A stretch of DNA of 64,000 nt from Nostoc sp. CHAB 5824 (lineage in GTDB: Bacteria > Cyanobacteriota > Cyanobacteriia > Cyanobacteriales > Nostocaceae), in contig NZ_JAIVFT010000006.1 in NCBI RefSeq assembly GCF_020829665.1, positions 1 to 64,000 on the forward strand, in the 5' to 3' direction. The notes under the pieces were generated by a model. It searched no databases. It saw only the letters and a list, made by a program, of their open reading frames with translations, and was not told the origin of the DNA. Numbering within the stretch: the first letter of the stretch is position 1; every line of letters begins with the position of its first letter. Below, in pieces: positions 9,152 through 18,028 of this stretch. The translations under genes and the position numbers were made by a program.

Positions 9152-9227
9152 AAGTCCAAAATCATGCTTTTGGGGCTGAAAGGCTGCCGCAGGAAGTAAA
9201 ATTTACAGTTTACCCAAAAGCGATCAC
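9152..9227 (+). pseudogene. Second, more degenerate copy of the esterase C-terminal segment
   Basis: This segment resembles 8973-9050 of the preceding remnant. It shares AGTCC-AAATCATG at the left and the exact stretch AAATTTACAGTTTACCCA at the right, then diverges. It has no continuous frame. It looks like a partial tandem duplication of the decayed gene. Beyond it, up to 9563, the sequence is AT-rich and I recognise nothing. Confidence 0.6.
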
Positions 9228-9563
9228 AATATAACAATCTAGCATCGGCGACGGAAAGCTGTGAGTTAAATTTACTGGGATTTACGCAAGGAAGATTACT
9301 AAAACTTCAACATATTTTCATTAAAAATATTTTTTAGTACCGAAAGATTAAAACTTATAAGAATTCGTCGCTTGCACCTTTGACATCAGAGTATATAGCT
9401 TCAATAATGTTCTTACGTAAAAATCCATACTTATATAGAACTCCTATTTGATTTCTGCTAAATATACTGAGAGCACAAACCTGATTCAGCTAGCTTTCAG
9501 TCAGCTTGGCTTTTACAAATTAAATGGAATTGCTATATAACCTGGTATTAGTAGGGTTGCATT

Positions 9564-9869
9564 ATGCTTTTCTCGAGTTCAAAAATCAGCTTAAAAAGTC
9601 GCCATAAAAATAATAAAATAGGCACAGTTTTTTGGAATCATAGTAACATTATTCTGCTTGCTGGATATTTAATCACTCTACCAATTTTTACATTAATAAC
9701 TATATCCTTGTTATTGCCTTTAGTAACTGCTAGCTTATTTGCTTCCATTGGAACCTCGCACCACTCTACATCAATTCCTTGGATAGATGATGAATCTGAA
9801 TGTGAACATACTGGGAGAAACTGGCGCGATCGCAAGTGTTGGGATAATGAACATGATCCTATGTTCTGA
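9564..9869 (+). CDS. Small membrane protein, unknown
   Basis: The 101-residue protein has a basic N-terminus, one long or two short hydrophobic segments (about residues 27-62, IILLAGYLITLPIF onward), and a polar Cys-containing tail (ESECEHTGRNWRDRKCW). The tail with two cysteines and many charged residues looks conserved rather than random, and the ATG follows a stretch with no competing gene. Function is unknown. The tail may face the periplasm if the N-terminus stays inside. Confidence 0.55.
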   Translation: MLFSSSKISLKSRHKNNKIGTVFWNHSNIILLAGYLITLPIFTLITISLLLPLVTASLFASIGTSHHSTSIPWIDDESECEHTGRNWRDRKCWDNEHDPMF

Positions 9870-9971
9870 ATAGATATTGCATTAAAAGCTATGCCAATTA
9901 TCAGTGACAAAACAGGTTAACAGCCTGGGAATTAGATCAAAATGGATATGTAGCCTGTTGTTTGTCCAACC

Positions 9972-11336
9972 TTGAATCAACCTAACTTTGTGCGAAATCT
10001 GCAAGAAACTCACTTAAATCGTGCCCGCGCCAGCCTCAGACAAGCGCTGTCTTGGTATGGATATCTTCGCAAGTCAGGACAGCTTTCATCCAACCCCGAA
10101 TTGGCAGGTTTGTTGAAACCAGAATTGGAAGCTTTGAATTCCACACTCAACAAACTGGACTCTAACATTATTAGAATTGCTGCCTTTGGTTTGGTGAGTC
10201 GTGGTAAGTCAGCCGTTTTAAATGCCTTGCTGGGAGACAAAATTCTGCAAACTGGACCCTTGAACGGTGTTACTCAATGGCCCCGTTCCGTCCGTTGGCA
10301 GCCCGGTGGTAAGGTACTAGTAGAGTTAATTGATACACCAGGATTAGACGAAATTGAGGGTGAGTCACGGGCGGACATGGCACGAGAAGTTGTGCATCAG
10401 GCGGATTTGATTTTGTTTATCGTGTCTGGTGATATCACGCGCACTGAGTATCAAACACTGTTAGAATTACGGCGATCGCAAAAACCCCTAATTTTAGTAT
10501 TTAACAAAATAGACCTTTACCCAGATACAGACCAAGGAGCGATTTACCAAAACTTACAACAACTAGGTGCAGGGCATCCCGAAGCGAAGCCTCTATTACC
10601 TGATGAAATTGTCATGGTGGCGGCAGAACCAACGCCAATGGAAGTACGGGTTGAGTGGCCTGATGGTCGTGTCAGTTATGAATGGGAGACGCCACCACCA
10701 CAAGTAGACAAACTCAAAGAAACAATTCTGAATATTCTCAATCGAGAAGGGCGATCGCTTCTGGCTTTAAATGCACTCATCCAAGCACGGAATGCAGAAG
10801 CCGCGATCGCTCAAAAAACCATCGACTTACGCGAACAAGAAGCTGAAGATATCATTTGGCAATTTACCAAATACAAAGCTTTGGCAGTAATGCTCAATCC
10901 CATCGCCTTCTTAGATATCCTTGGCGGAACTGTTGCTGATTTGGCTTTAATTCGCGCTTTAGCTAGATTGTATGGTTTGCCGATGACTAGCTACGAAGCC
11001 GGAAAAATTTTAAAAACGATTTTATTTAGTTCTGGTGGGTTGCTACTGGGGGAATTAGGTAGCAGTTTGCTTTTGGGTTTGGGGAAAAGTACTGCCGCAA
11101 TAACCAGTGGTGACAATCCCAGCAATATTACTACCTTTGCTGGCAGTGCGATCGCTCAAGCTGGTATCGCCGGTTATGGTGCATACTCCGTTGGCAAAGC
11201 CGCTCAGGTGTATCTGGAAAAAGGCTGCACTTGGGGACAGTTAGGCGCTAGCAGCGTCATTCAAGAAATTATCTCTCAAGTTGACCAGAATACAATTCTG
11301 TATCGCTTGCGACAAGAGTTAGGCATAAAGTATTGA
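9972..11336 (+). CDS. Dynamin/Era-like GTP-binding protein with DUF697-type C-terminus
   Basis: The 454-residue GTPase has G1 GLVSRGKS, G3 DTPG in ELIDTPGLDE, and G4 NKID in LVFNKIDLYP. The C-terminal third is hydrophobic and glycine-rich (around SSGGLLLGELGSSLLLGLG, later AQAGIAGYGAYSVGKAA), as in the DUF697-containing membrane-associated GTPases of cyanobacteria. The start is an unusual TTG. An in-frame TAG lies at 9951-9953 and no ATG or GTG lies between it and the TTG, so TTG is the only reasonable choice. Role is unknown; membrane remodelling or chloroplast-type GTPase functions are only analogies. Confidence 0.85.
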   Translation: MNQPNFVRNLQETHLNRARASLRQALSWYGYLRKSGQLSSNPELAGLLKPELEALNSTLNKLDSNIIRIAAFGLVSRGKSAVLNALLGDKILQTGPLNGVTQWPRSVRWQPGGKVLVELIDTPGLDEIEGESRADMAREVVHQADLILFIVSGDITRTEYQTLLELRRSQKPLILVFNKIDLYPDTDQGAIYQNLQQLGAGHPEAKPLLPDEIVMVAAEPTPMEVRVEWPDGRVSYEWETPPPQVDKLKETILNILNREGRSLLALNALIQARNAEAAIAQKTIDLREQEAEDIIWQFTKYKALAVMLNPIAFLDILGGTVADLALIRALARLYGLPMTSYEAGKILKTILFSSGGLLLGELGSSLLLGLGKSTAAITSGDNPSNITTFAGSAIAQAGIAGYGAYSVGKAAQVYLEKGCTWGQLGASSVIQEIISQVDQNTILYRLRQELGIKY

Positions 11337-11739
11337 GAATAAATAAAAATTGTTTCTTCTTTGTTGCTGTTTATAAGTGATTATCAACTTCTATCAAACT
11401 CTTCTGACAATTGACTGATATTCCGAATTTCGGATGCAAGATTGAAAACATGACCATATCTACTAGTAACTTTAACTAGTGGAATTCCCCTAGCTTTTTG
11501 AATCAAAGATGATAAGAGGGTAATTCCCACTCAAATTTGCGAAAAAGATGGCGGTGTTTACCACCACCTCTCATGGGAAGCCTGTCTAAACTGGAAATGT
11601 GAGCAAGGCCTGTCTTGTTGCTCCAACAAAGAGGGACTGGCGTTAGCGACGCAGGAGCGTCACCCGGAGGGTGAGCTTTATGAGGTCATTAAAAGCTCAC
11701 AGTTAATATCTATCTCTGTAAATTAAAGGTGAAAGTATC
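11337..11739. other. Intergenic, cp12 upstream region with overlapping hairpins
   Basis: The gap holds the cp12 promoter and leader. Two hairpins overlap: CACCC (11661-11665) pairs with GGGTG (11669-11673), and GTGAGCTTT (11671-11679) pairs with AAAGCTCAC (11692-11700). They share bases 11671-11673 and so cannot both form completely. The second ends 39 bases before the cp12 start. I see no clear NtcA or other operator. Confidence 0.4.
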
Positions 11740-11997
11740 ATGACAACTACCCTAAAATTTGAAACTGCTGGGGCGGCAAATCTTGAAGAAGCCATTACTA
11801 ATGCCATTACTGAAGCCCGCACAACTTGCGAGCTAGATGGCAGTAATTCTGCTGGTTGTGCCGTAGCTTGGGATATTGTGGAAGAATTACAAGCTGAAAA
11901 AGCTCATCAACAGCAAGCAAAATCAAACAAAACCTCTTTGGAAAACTACTGCGATCGCCATCCAGATTCCGTAGAATGTCTAATCTACGACGTTTAA
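11740..11997 (+). CDS. cp12: CP12, Calvin-cycle regulatory protein
   Basis: The 85-residue protein is CP12, the intrinsically disordered linker that binds GAPDH and phosphoribulokinase in the dark and shuts down carbon fixation. It carries the core AVAWDIVEELQAE (about 41-53), an N-terminal cysteine pair (Cys30, Cys40) and the C-terminal pair Cys71/Cys80 in YCDRHPDSVECLIYD, which forms the GAPDH-binding loop. Both redox pairs are present, so thioredoxin-type control is expected. The spacing of the N-terminal pair should be compared with orthologues. An AAAGGTGA ribosome site lies 8 bases before the ATG. It is convergent with tlyA and the two overlap by 4 bases. Confidence 0.95.
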   Translation: MTTTLKFETAGAANLEEAITNAITEARTTCELDGSNSAGCAVAWDIVEELQAEKAHQQQAKSNKTSLENYCDRHPDSVECLIYDV

Positions 11998-12812
11998 CTC
12001 TTCCGTAAATCAATTGCTGCTGATTGCGTTATTTGCTTAATTGCCTCTAAATCAGGTAGTGGTATTTCACTTTCCATTCCCAACCACAAAAGATATTCGA
12101 TATTCCCAGCAGGGCCAGTGATCGGCGACCAAGTTAAACCTTTGTATTTCCATCCTAATTCGTGCGCTGCTTGCAACACCTGGAAAATGGCATCAGCTTG
12201 GTCGTTTGGATCTCTCACCACGCCTTTTTTACCCACACGCGATCTGCCGACTTCAAACTGTGGCTTGACTAATAATACAGCTTCTCGATTTGCTTGAGTT
12301 AGTTGCCACAAAGCAGGCAGAATTTTAGTTAAAGAAATAAACGATACATCGACCACTGCAAAATCAGGAATCGGGTCATTCTCGCTATATAATTCATCTG
12401 GTCGTAGTTGCCGTAAATTGGTGCGTTCCCGCAAAATCACCCGCGAATCATTTCGCAACCGCCAGTCAACTTGCCCGTAACCGACATCAATACCGTAAAC
12501 TTGTTTTGCCCCAGCTTGCAAGAGACAATCAGTAAAACCACCAGTAGAAATCCCACCATCTAAACAAATGCGCTCTGCTACAGTAATGGCGAATACTGAC
12601 AAAGCTTTGGAGAGTTTTTCACCGCCTCTAGAAACAAAAGGCGATCGCTCTTTAATATTTATTTGAGCAGCAATATCAACTTCTGTACCACCTTTATCAA
12701 CTACCTGCTGATTAACAGTAACTTCCCCCGCCTGAATTAACCGCTGTGCCAAGGCGCGAGAAGAACATAAATTTAACTCTACTAATAATGTATCAAGTCG
12801 CTGTTTAGCCAA
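11994..12812 (-). CDS. tlyA: TlyA-family rRNA methyltransferase (S4 + FtsJ-like)
   Basis: The 272-residue protein starts with an S4 RNA-binding domain (MAKQRLDTLLVEL through KGGTEVDI, residues 1-45) followed by an FtsJ-like methyltransferase. Motifs are FVSRGGEKL, the SAM loop DGGISTGGFTD, FAVVDVSFISL and VLLVKPQFEVG. Relatives 2'-O-methylate 16S/23S rRNA; the name haemolysin A is historical. The start is TTG, placed directly after the stop codon of the upstream DUF29 gene, so translation is probably coupled. Its 3' end overlaps convergent cp12 by 4 bases. Confidence 0.93.
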   Translation of the reverse strand: MAKQRLDTLLVELNLCSSRALAQRLIQAGEVTVNQQVVDKGGTEVDIAAQINIKERSPFVSRGGEKLSKALSVFAITVAERICLDGGISTGGFTDCLLQAGAKQVYGIDVGYGQVDWRLRNDSRVILRERTNLRQLRPDELYSENDPIPDFAVVDVSFISLTKILPALWQLTQANREAVLLVKPQFEVGRSRVGKKGVVRDPNDQADAIFQVLQAAHELGWKYKGLTWSPITGPAGNIEYLLWLGMESEIPLPDLEAIKQITQSAAIDLRKS

Positions 12813-13247
12813 TTAACTAGACTCTCCTGGTAAGATTAAAGTCAAAGCACGATTGATAATTTCTTCTTGGTTAACCAGCTTTTCCAATTCTTGGGCTTCA
12901 TAACGACCTTCTTCTACTTTTAAGGAAGCCTCATCAATGGCATTTAAATAGGCTTCTGCTAAGGTTTCTAACAATTCTTCTGGCGTGAGATAATAACCCC
13001 CCCCTTTACGCCGCTTATTTTCCCGTTGAATTTCCCGAATCGAATTCCGAATAGAGACTTCCCAAGAGCGAGTCGTGCGATTTTCAGCTTGTTGTTTAAT
13101 CAGATGCAACAGCAAAATCACTGCATAGCTACGAATCGTCTTGATTATGTCATTTCGGCTCATTTCTGTTAATTCTTCAACTATAATCAATGCTCCTTGA
13201 ACATCGCCTTTAACAAGCAAGTCTTTCAGAGTTAATAATTCTTCCAT
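12813..13247 (-). CDS. DUF29-family protein
   Basis: The 144-residue protein matches the DUF29 family, abundant in cyanobacteria and of unknown role. Recognisable parts are LKDLLVKGDVQGALIIVEEL, SYAVILLLHLIKQQAE, TRSWEVSIRNSIREI and GGYYLTPEEL. I chose the ATG at 13247 with GAGG 8 bases upstream over a TTG 24 bases further up. The gene ends immediately at the tlyA start, so the pair reads as a two-gene unit. Confidence 0.85.
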   Translation of the reverse strand: MEELLTLKDLLVKGDVQGALIIVEELTEMSRNDIIKTIRSYAVILLLHLIKQQAENRTTRSWEVSIRNSIREIQRENKRRKGGGYYLTPEELLETLAEAYLNAIDEASLKVEEGRYEAQELEKLVNQEEIINRALTLILPGESS

Positions 13248-13374
13248 AATCAGTGCCTCAAAGCTCGGCAACTTCTATTGTGGCTTATGGTGATTTTAGT
13301 TCAAATAAGATAAGCTAATGCATTTAATCTATGAGCGATCGCATTTTCTTTACGAATACACGACATCAAAATAA

Positions 13375-13572
13375 TTAAGATACAGCAAAATCCGTGTATT
13401 GCCGTAGTTCTGGCGGATGGAAACCCAAGACAATATCTTCGCGCAAGATACCCGCTTCTAATAATGCCTCTGCTACTGGAAGGGAAGTACCATCATATTG
13501 AATCCATACTTTATCATTAATAATATCTATACTGCACCAATTTACTGTTCCTGCTGGTAACTGGGTGATCAG
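13375..13572 (-). pseudogene. xisI: C-terminal remnant of a XisI-family protein
   Basis: A 65-codon open stretch without a start reads NWCSIDIINDKVWIQYDG, then EAGILREDIVLGFHPPELR and TDFAV at the end. This is the diagnostic C-terminal half of XisI (fdxN-element excision controlling factor family). The frame is closed upstream by TAA at 13573-13575. The XisH partner and the N-terminal half of XisI are missing. The break falls where a different, plus-strand reading frame begins, so it marks a rearrangement joint. Confidence 0.8.
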
Positions 13573-13825
13573 TTACTCAGCAACTGCGACGAACTCCGAT
13601 CTCGGCGAAATTGTCCGGTGTGGTGTTCGAGCCAACGGTACGTTCCTTTCGATTCACACTGCCACTGTTGGGAGAAATGATGTAAATGCAGCTTTTACAT
13701 CCACAATCAGCGGTGTTGCTTACTATACTTCAAGTTCTCCATATCAGCTGGATCTTGTCTGTACTCACGATGGCAGTGGTGGTGTACCCATTATTGATGC
13801 TGGCGCTGAAGTAGCAGTTTACTAA
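13565..13825 (+). CDS. Probable C-terminal fragment of a secreted or surface protein
   Basis: The 86-codon frame begins at a GTG inside the xisI remnant and ends normally with TAA. It has Ser/Thr/Gly/Ala-rich beta-strand character (ANGTFLSIHTATVG, STISGVAYYTSSSPYQLDL), two cysteines and no signal. I recognise no family. As the start coincides with the break point of xisI, I read it as the 3' end of a larger gene left by a deletion rather than a complete gene. Downstream, to 14065, there are HIP1 sites and no gene. Confidence 0.35.
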   Translation: MISYSATATNSDLGEIVRCGVRANGTFLSIHTATVGRNDVNAAFTSTISGVAYYTSSSPYQLDLVCTHDGSGGVPIIDAGAEVAVY

Positions 13826-14065
13826 GCTAGGTCGCCCGACTATGGGGACATGACGAAATACGTCTAAATAAGGAGAAGGAGGAAATCCAACTAATTGTTA
13901 CGATAATGACTGTTTTGGCTTACTAACTTGTCCAAAAATGGTAATTGCGGCGAAAAGTTGGATCAAGCTATTATCAACGCCTGATGGGGTTCATAAAAAA
14001 GCGATCGCTCTTTCCCAACAAAGACAAAAGTGCGATCGCTATATTTTATACTTATTGTTAAATGA

Positions 14066-14575
14066 CTAAATATCCTGTTCGCTCAACTCGCGTGTGATGT
14101 GATCAAATGGTTCATCGACAAAAGTAGTATTAACCACACCTGCTGCTGTCACTTGTTCCTTAATCAGATCCTTGAGAATCTGGATACCGCGAACCGTAGG
14201 TCCAATAGGCACTCCTAGAGAATTGTAAGTCTCCCGCAGCCCTTGTAGCACTCGTTCATCCAACACATTCGTGTTTCCAGCAACCAGCGCATAAGTAGCG
14301 TAGCGCAGATAGTAGTCCATATCCCGCAGACAAGCTGCATAACGACGAGTTGTGTAAGCATTTCCACCAGGGCGAATCAATTCTGGCAGTTCTTCAAATA
14401 ACTGCAAACCAGCTTGCTTGACAAGTGCAGCTGCATTAGAGTTTATCGCTGCCGCAGCTTGTACTCTTGCTGTACCACTGTCAAAGTAAGACTTCAGGCT
14501 ATCGATCGCATTCCGGTCAAAATACCGGCCAGCTAAGTCATAATTCTTAATTAAACTTGTTACTGCATCGCGCAT
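14066..14575 (-). CDS. apcF: Allophycocyanin beta-18 subunit
   Basis: The 169-residue phycobiliprotein of the phycobilisome core matches ApcF, the minor beta-type subunit of the terminal-emitter trimers. The chromophore-binding cysteine is Cys82 in RRYAACLRDMDYYLRY, and Asn72 in GGNAY is the site usually methylated in beta subunits. It begins MRDAVTSLIKNYD and ends RELSEQDI. The ATG at 14575 follows GGGAG by about 8 bases; a TTG 15 bases upstream is less likely. It stands alone, divergent from glnA, as in Anabaena PCC 7120 where apcF neighbours glnA (from memory). Confidence 0.95.
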   Translation of the reverse strand: MRDAVTSLIKNYDLAGRYFDRNAIDSLKSYFDSGTARVQAAAAINSNAAALVKQAGLQLFEELPELIRPGGNAYTTRRYAACLRDMDYYLRYATYALVAGNTNVLDERVLQGLRETYNSLGVPIGPTVRGIQILKDLIKEQVTAAGVVNTTFVDEPFDHITRELSEQDI

Positions 14576-14793
14576 TCTTTTTTCTCCCAATCCTTGCTAT
14601 TTATGGTTTGATATTTATTTGGCTGCACTTATGCACCAGTAAATTTTTGTGCTATTTAAAATAGACTCGGCACAAAAACAATCTATCCACTATTTAAGGA
14701 TTTTATGCCAAAGTTGACCCCTATGTAATGAACTTTCCAGTTTTGTACAGATGATCCCTGAAAGGTTAATATAACCTGATAATCCAGATATCT

Positions 14794-14836
14794 GTAGCAC
14801 AAACTACAAAATCAGCTAATGTCTAGTATTTAAGAT
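14794..14836 (+). promoter_or_regulatory. NtcA-activated promoter of glnA
   Basis: A canonical NtcA box GTA-N8-TAC lies at 14794-14807. A TAN3T-type -10 element, TAAGAT (14831-14836), follows 23 bases later (an alternative is TAGTAT at 14824-14829). This is the class II NtcA arrangement known for cyanobacterial glnA, giving expression under nitrogen limitation. The start codon is about 95 bases downstream. The 343-base gap 14591-14933 also holds the apcF promoter, which I could not delimit. Confidence 0.85.
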
Positions 14837-14933
14837 ATTTCTGGTGTGTCACGGCTCGATTGAGATCAGCAGGGTTAGCATGCAATGTAAGATTCTGGTT
14901 TTACTTTAGGAAATTGGTAGAGAAGGAGTAACA

Positions 14934-16358
14934 ATGACGACACCCCAAGAACTCTTGAAGAAAATTCAAGATGAAAAAATTCAACTGATTGATCTCAAAT
15001 TCATCGATACAGTAGGGACTTGGCAGCACCTCACACTGTACCAAAATCAAATCGATGAGACTGCATTCACTGATGGCGTAGCTTTTGACGGTTCCAGCAT
15101 TCGGGGTTGGAAAGCGATCAACGAATCGGACATGACAATGGTACTCGACCCCAACACTGCTTGGATCGACCCATTCATGGAAGTGCCAACACTAAGTATA
15201 ATTTGTAGTATTAAAGACCCCCGCACTGGTGAACCGTACAACCGTTGCCCACGCGTTATTGCCCAAAAAGCAATAGATTACCTGGTTTCTAGTGGCATTG
15301 GTGATACAGCCTTCTTTGGCCCTGAAGCTGAGTTCTTTATCTTTGATAATGCTAGGTTTGCCCAAACTGCTAACGAAGGCTACTACTTCTTAGACTCCGA
15401 AGAAGGTGCTTGGAATTCCGGTAAAGCCGGTACAGATGAAAAACCCAACTTGGGTTACAAACCACGCTTCAAAGAAGGTTACTTCCCAGTCGCACCAACG
15501 GATTCTTTCCAAGATATCCGTACAGAGATGCTGTTGACAATGGCAGAATTAGGTGTACCCATTGAAAAGCATCACCACGAAGTTGCTACTGGTGGTCAGT
15601 GCGAACTAGGTTTCCGTTTTGGTAAGTTGATCCAAGCGGCTGACTGGTTGATGACTTACAAATATGTCATCAAGAACGTTGCCAAGAAATACGGCAAAAC
15701 TGTCACCTTCATGCCAAAACCGATTTTTGGCGATAACGGTTCAGGAATGCACTGTCACCAGTCCATCTGGAGAGACGGCCAACCTCTATTTGCAGGTGAT
15801 AAGTATGCTGGCTTAAGTGAAATGGCGTTGTACTACATTGGTGGTCTTCTCAAACACGCACCAGCGCTGTTGGCTATTACCAACCCCAGCACCAACTCAT
15901 ACAAGCGCCTAGTACCTGGTTATGAAGCACCAGTGAACTTAGCTTACTCCGAAGGGAACCGTTCTGCTTCTATCCGTATTCCTCTATCTGGTAAAAACCC
16001 CAAAGCTAAACGTTTGGAATTCCGTTGTCCAGATGCTACATCTAACCCTTACTTAGCATTTGCTGCAATGCTTTGTGCTGGTATCGATGGCATCAAGAAC
16101 AAAATTCATCCTGGTGAACCCTTAGATAAGAATATCTATGAACTCTCTCCAGAAGAACTGGCAAAGGTTCCTTCAACTCCAGGTTCTTTAGAACTGGCGT
16201 TGCAAGCACTGGAAAAAGATCACGCTTTCTTGACAGAATCAGGCGTCTTCACGGAAGACTTTATCGAAAATTGGATTGACTACAAGCTAGGTAACGAAGT
16301 CAAGCAGTTGCAGCTGCGTCCTCATCCTTACGAGTTTTACCTGTATTACGATGCTTAA
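14934..16358 (+). CDS. glnA: Glutamine synthetase type I
   Basis: The 474-residue GSI enzyme makes glutamine from glutamate, ammonia and ATP, the entry point of ammonium and fixed nitrogen. Visible parts are the N-terminal beta-grasp segment with FDGSSIRGW, the metal/substrate region [23 protein letters not shown], the [12 protein letters not shown] loop, [17 protein letters not shown], and the C-terminal [23 protein letters not shown] site lies 6 bases before the ATG. The gene is preceded by an NtcA box and followed by a strong terminator. The inactivating factor gene gifA is next, on the opposite strand. Confidence 0.98.
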   Translation: MTTPQELLKKIQDEKIQLIDLKFIDTVGTWQHLTLYQNQIDETAFTDGVAFDGSSIRGWKAINESDMTMVLDPNTAWIDPFMEVPTLSIICSIKDPRTGEPYNRCPRVIAQKAIDYLVSSGIGDTAFFGPEAEFFIFDNARFAQTANEGYYFLDSEEGAWNSGKAGTDEKPNLGYKPRFKEGYFPVAPTDSFQDIRTEMLLTMAELGVPIEKHHHEVATGGQCELGFRFGKLIQAADWLMTYKYVIKNVAKKYGKTVTFMPKPIFGDNGSGMHCHQSIWRDGQPLFAGDKYAGLSEMALYYIGGLLKHAPALLAITNPSTNSYKRLVPGYEAPVNLAYSEGNRSASIRIPLSGKNPKAKRLEFRCPDATSNPYLAFAAMLCAGIDGIKNKIHPGEPLDKNIYELSPEELAKVPSTPGSLELALQALEKDHAFLTESGVFTEDFIENWIDYKLGNEVKQLQLRPHPYEFYLYYDA

Positions 16359-16392
16359 TTAAGTACCGTATCTATCTAAAGATATAAGTTTT

Positions 16393-16422
16393 GCCACCCC
16401 AGAGTAGAGGGTGGCTTTTTTT
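16393..16422 (+). terminator. Rho-independent terminator of glnA
   Basis: GCCACCC (16393-16399) pairs with GGGTGGC (16409-16415), followed directly by seven T residues. It lies 35 bases after the glnA stop codon. Confidence 0.92.
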
Positions 16423-16478
16423 CCAGAGTTGTCAGTTGAGACTTTCACTCAAAACATCAACCTTAAAACTCTTCAAAC

Positions 16479-16679
16479 TTAGCTCATAGAAGCATGGCTT
16501 GGCCCATAAATCATCCGAGTGTTAGCATCTACCTTCCCTTGAATCGGGTTCCAGTAGTGGGATGCTTCTTCAGGAAGACCAAGTTCTTGTGCAGCCCGCA
16601 TCAGCATTGATTGTTGGCGATTCTTGACTTGCTGATGTTCACGCACCATTAACGCCCGAGATTTATCTGCGATAGACAT
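16479..16679 (-). CDS. gifA: Glutamine synthetase inactivating factor IF7
   Basis: The 66-residue basic protein matches IF7/GifA, which binds and inactivates GSI when ammonium is plentiful. Recognisable parts are MSIADKSRALMVREHQQVKN and NRQQSMLMRAA; the C-terminal half contains SHYWNPIQGKV and ends IYGPSHASMS. The ATG at 16679 has GAGG about 9 bases upstream and gives the expected length; an ATG 6 bases earlier is too close to that site. It lies tail to tail with glnA, the arrangement recalled for Anabaena PCC 7120. An NtcA box overlaps its promoter, fitting repression under nitrogen starvation, the opposite of glnA. Confidence 0.93.
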   Translation of the reverse strand: MSIADKSRALMVREHQQVKNRQQSMLMRAAQELGLPEEASHYWNPIQGKVDANTRMIYGPSHASMS

Positions 16680-16733
16680 AACCATAGTCCTCTTTATTTT
16701 GTGAATATATAATTTTTGGTTTCTCTATAAACT

Positions 16734-16764
16734 AATATAGCAAAGATTCTGTAACATAAGCTAC
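16734..16764 (-). promoter_or_regulatory. NtcA box over the gifA promoter
   Basis: GTA-N8-TAC occurs at 16751-16764. On the minus strand a TATATT (plus coordinates 16734-16739) follows only 11 bases after the box. The box therefore covers the -35 region, a repressor position, whereas in glnA the spacing is 23 bases (activator position). NtcA repression of gif genes is established in cyanobacteria. The remaining gap up to 16969 holds no gene. Confidence 0.75.
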
Positions 16765-16969
16765 TTTTTGCAAAAGTTTATATTTCCCTTTGCTGACAAT
16801 ATCAGGTATTTTTTCCCAACCTGGAAAAATCTTCCCTAATCTACCTTTGATGGCTAAAATCATCTGGCTTCAGATTTGTCTCGCCTGGGAGCCTTTACCT
16901 TTCCAAACAGTAGTTAATTTATTCGTTACAATTATTTACATATAAGTAATCAAAACTTGAACTATTTTT

Positions 16970-18028
16970 ATGCCTGAGAATTTAACGAAGCTGACTTATC
17001 AGACCTTCCAACAGAGCAAAAATTACTTTGGTCTGGCACACAAAATATTAAGTTCACAGTTGAGGAACCTGATGTATCCAACGCTTGAACAAAAGACCAA
17101 ACCAATCCCAAACGAGGTTGTACTCAAACTTCAAGAGAAATTAAATCAGGTGCTAGAGACAGACTGGCAAGATGCCCAAAAAGGTGTTTATCCCGAAAGT
17201 CTGCTGTTTGACAACCCTTGGGAAGACTTTTTCCGCTACTATCCGTTGGTATGGCTAGATTTCCCTCAAATGTGGGAGCGGATTAAACAACAGAATTATC
17301 AAGATTTTTCGCCCGAAATTGACACAAATGGTTATCCCAGCTACTATGTGCAGAACTTCCATCACCAAAGTAATGGCTACTTTAGCGATCTGTCAGCCAA
17401 TTTATATGACTTACAGGTGGAAATTCTGTTTGGAGGAGCAGCTGATCCAATGCGGCGGCGAATTCTTGCTCCCCTCAAGCAAGGGCTGAAAGCTTTTGAC
17501 TCCGTTCCACCAAGGCAAGTTCGTATTTTGGATGTAGCTTGTGGGACTGGGCGTACTTTGAAGTTGATTCGGGCAGCATTGCCTCAAGCATCCCTGTTTG
17601 GTACGGATTTGTCACCAGCTTATTTGCGTAAAGCAAACGAACTATTATCCCAAATTCCAGGAGAATTGCCGCAGCTTTTACAAGCGAATGGCGAAGAATT
17701 ACCCTATCTAGATAACTATTTTCATGGTGTAACTTCTGTTTTTCTCTTTCATGAGTTACCAGCGATCGCACGCCAAACGGTGATTGAGGAATCTTTCCGG
17801 GTAACAAAACCAGGAGGAGTCTTTATTATCTGTGACTCAATTCAGTTGAGTGATTCACCTGAGTTAGAACATATGATGGACTTTTTCCCCGAAGCTTTCC
17901 ATGAACCCTATTACAGGCATTACACTACTGATGATTTGGTAGAACGCTTGCAGAGAGCAGGCTTTGAGAATATTGAGATACAAGTCCATTTTATGAGCAA
18001 GTATTTCATTGCTCATAAGCCAGCTTGA
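16970..18028 (+). CDS. SAM-dependent methyltransferase (class I)
   Basis: The 352-residue protein has a long N-terminal region of about 190 residues with an unusual SYYVQNFHHQSNGYFSD segment, then a Rossmann methyltransferase domain. Motif I is ILDVACGTGRTLKLI, the acidic post-I residue is in FGTDLSP, motif II/III is YFHGVTSVFLFHELP, and the post-motif is VTKPGGVFIICDS. The substrate is unknown; the N-terminal extension suggests a lipid or quinone-like substrate, but that is only a guess. It is conserved in position between gifA and patX as far as I recall from Anabaena. Confidence 0.85.
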   Translation: MPENLTKLTYQTFQQSKNYFGLAHKILSSQLRNLMYPTLEQKTKPIPNEVVLKLQEKLNQVLETDWQDAQKGVYPESLLFDNPWEDFFRYYPLVWLDFPQMWERIKQQNYQDFSPEIDTNGYPSYYVQNFHHQSNGYFSDLSANLYDLQVEILFGGAADPMRRRILAPLKQGLKAFDSVPPRQVRILDVACGTGRTLKLIRAALPQASLFGTDLSPAYLRKANELLSQIPGELPQLLQANGEELPYLDNYFHGVTSVFLFHELPAIARQTVIEESFRVTKPGGVFIICDSIQLSDSPELEHMMDFFPEAFHEPYYRHYTTDDLVERLQRAGFENIEIQVHFMSKYFIAHKPA

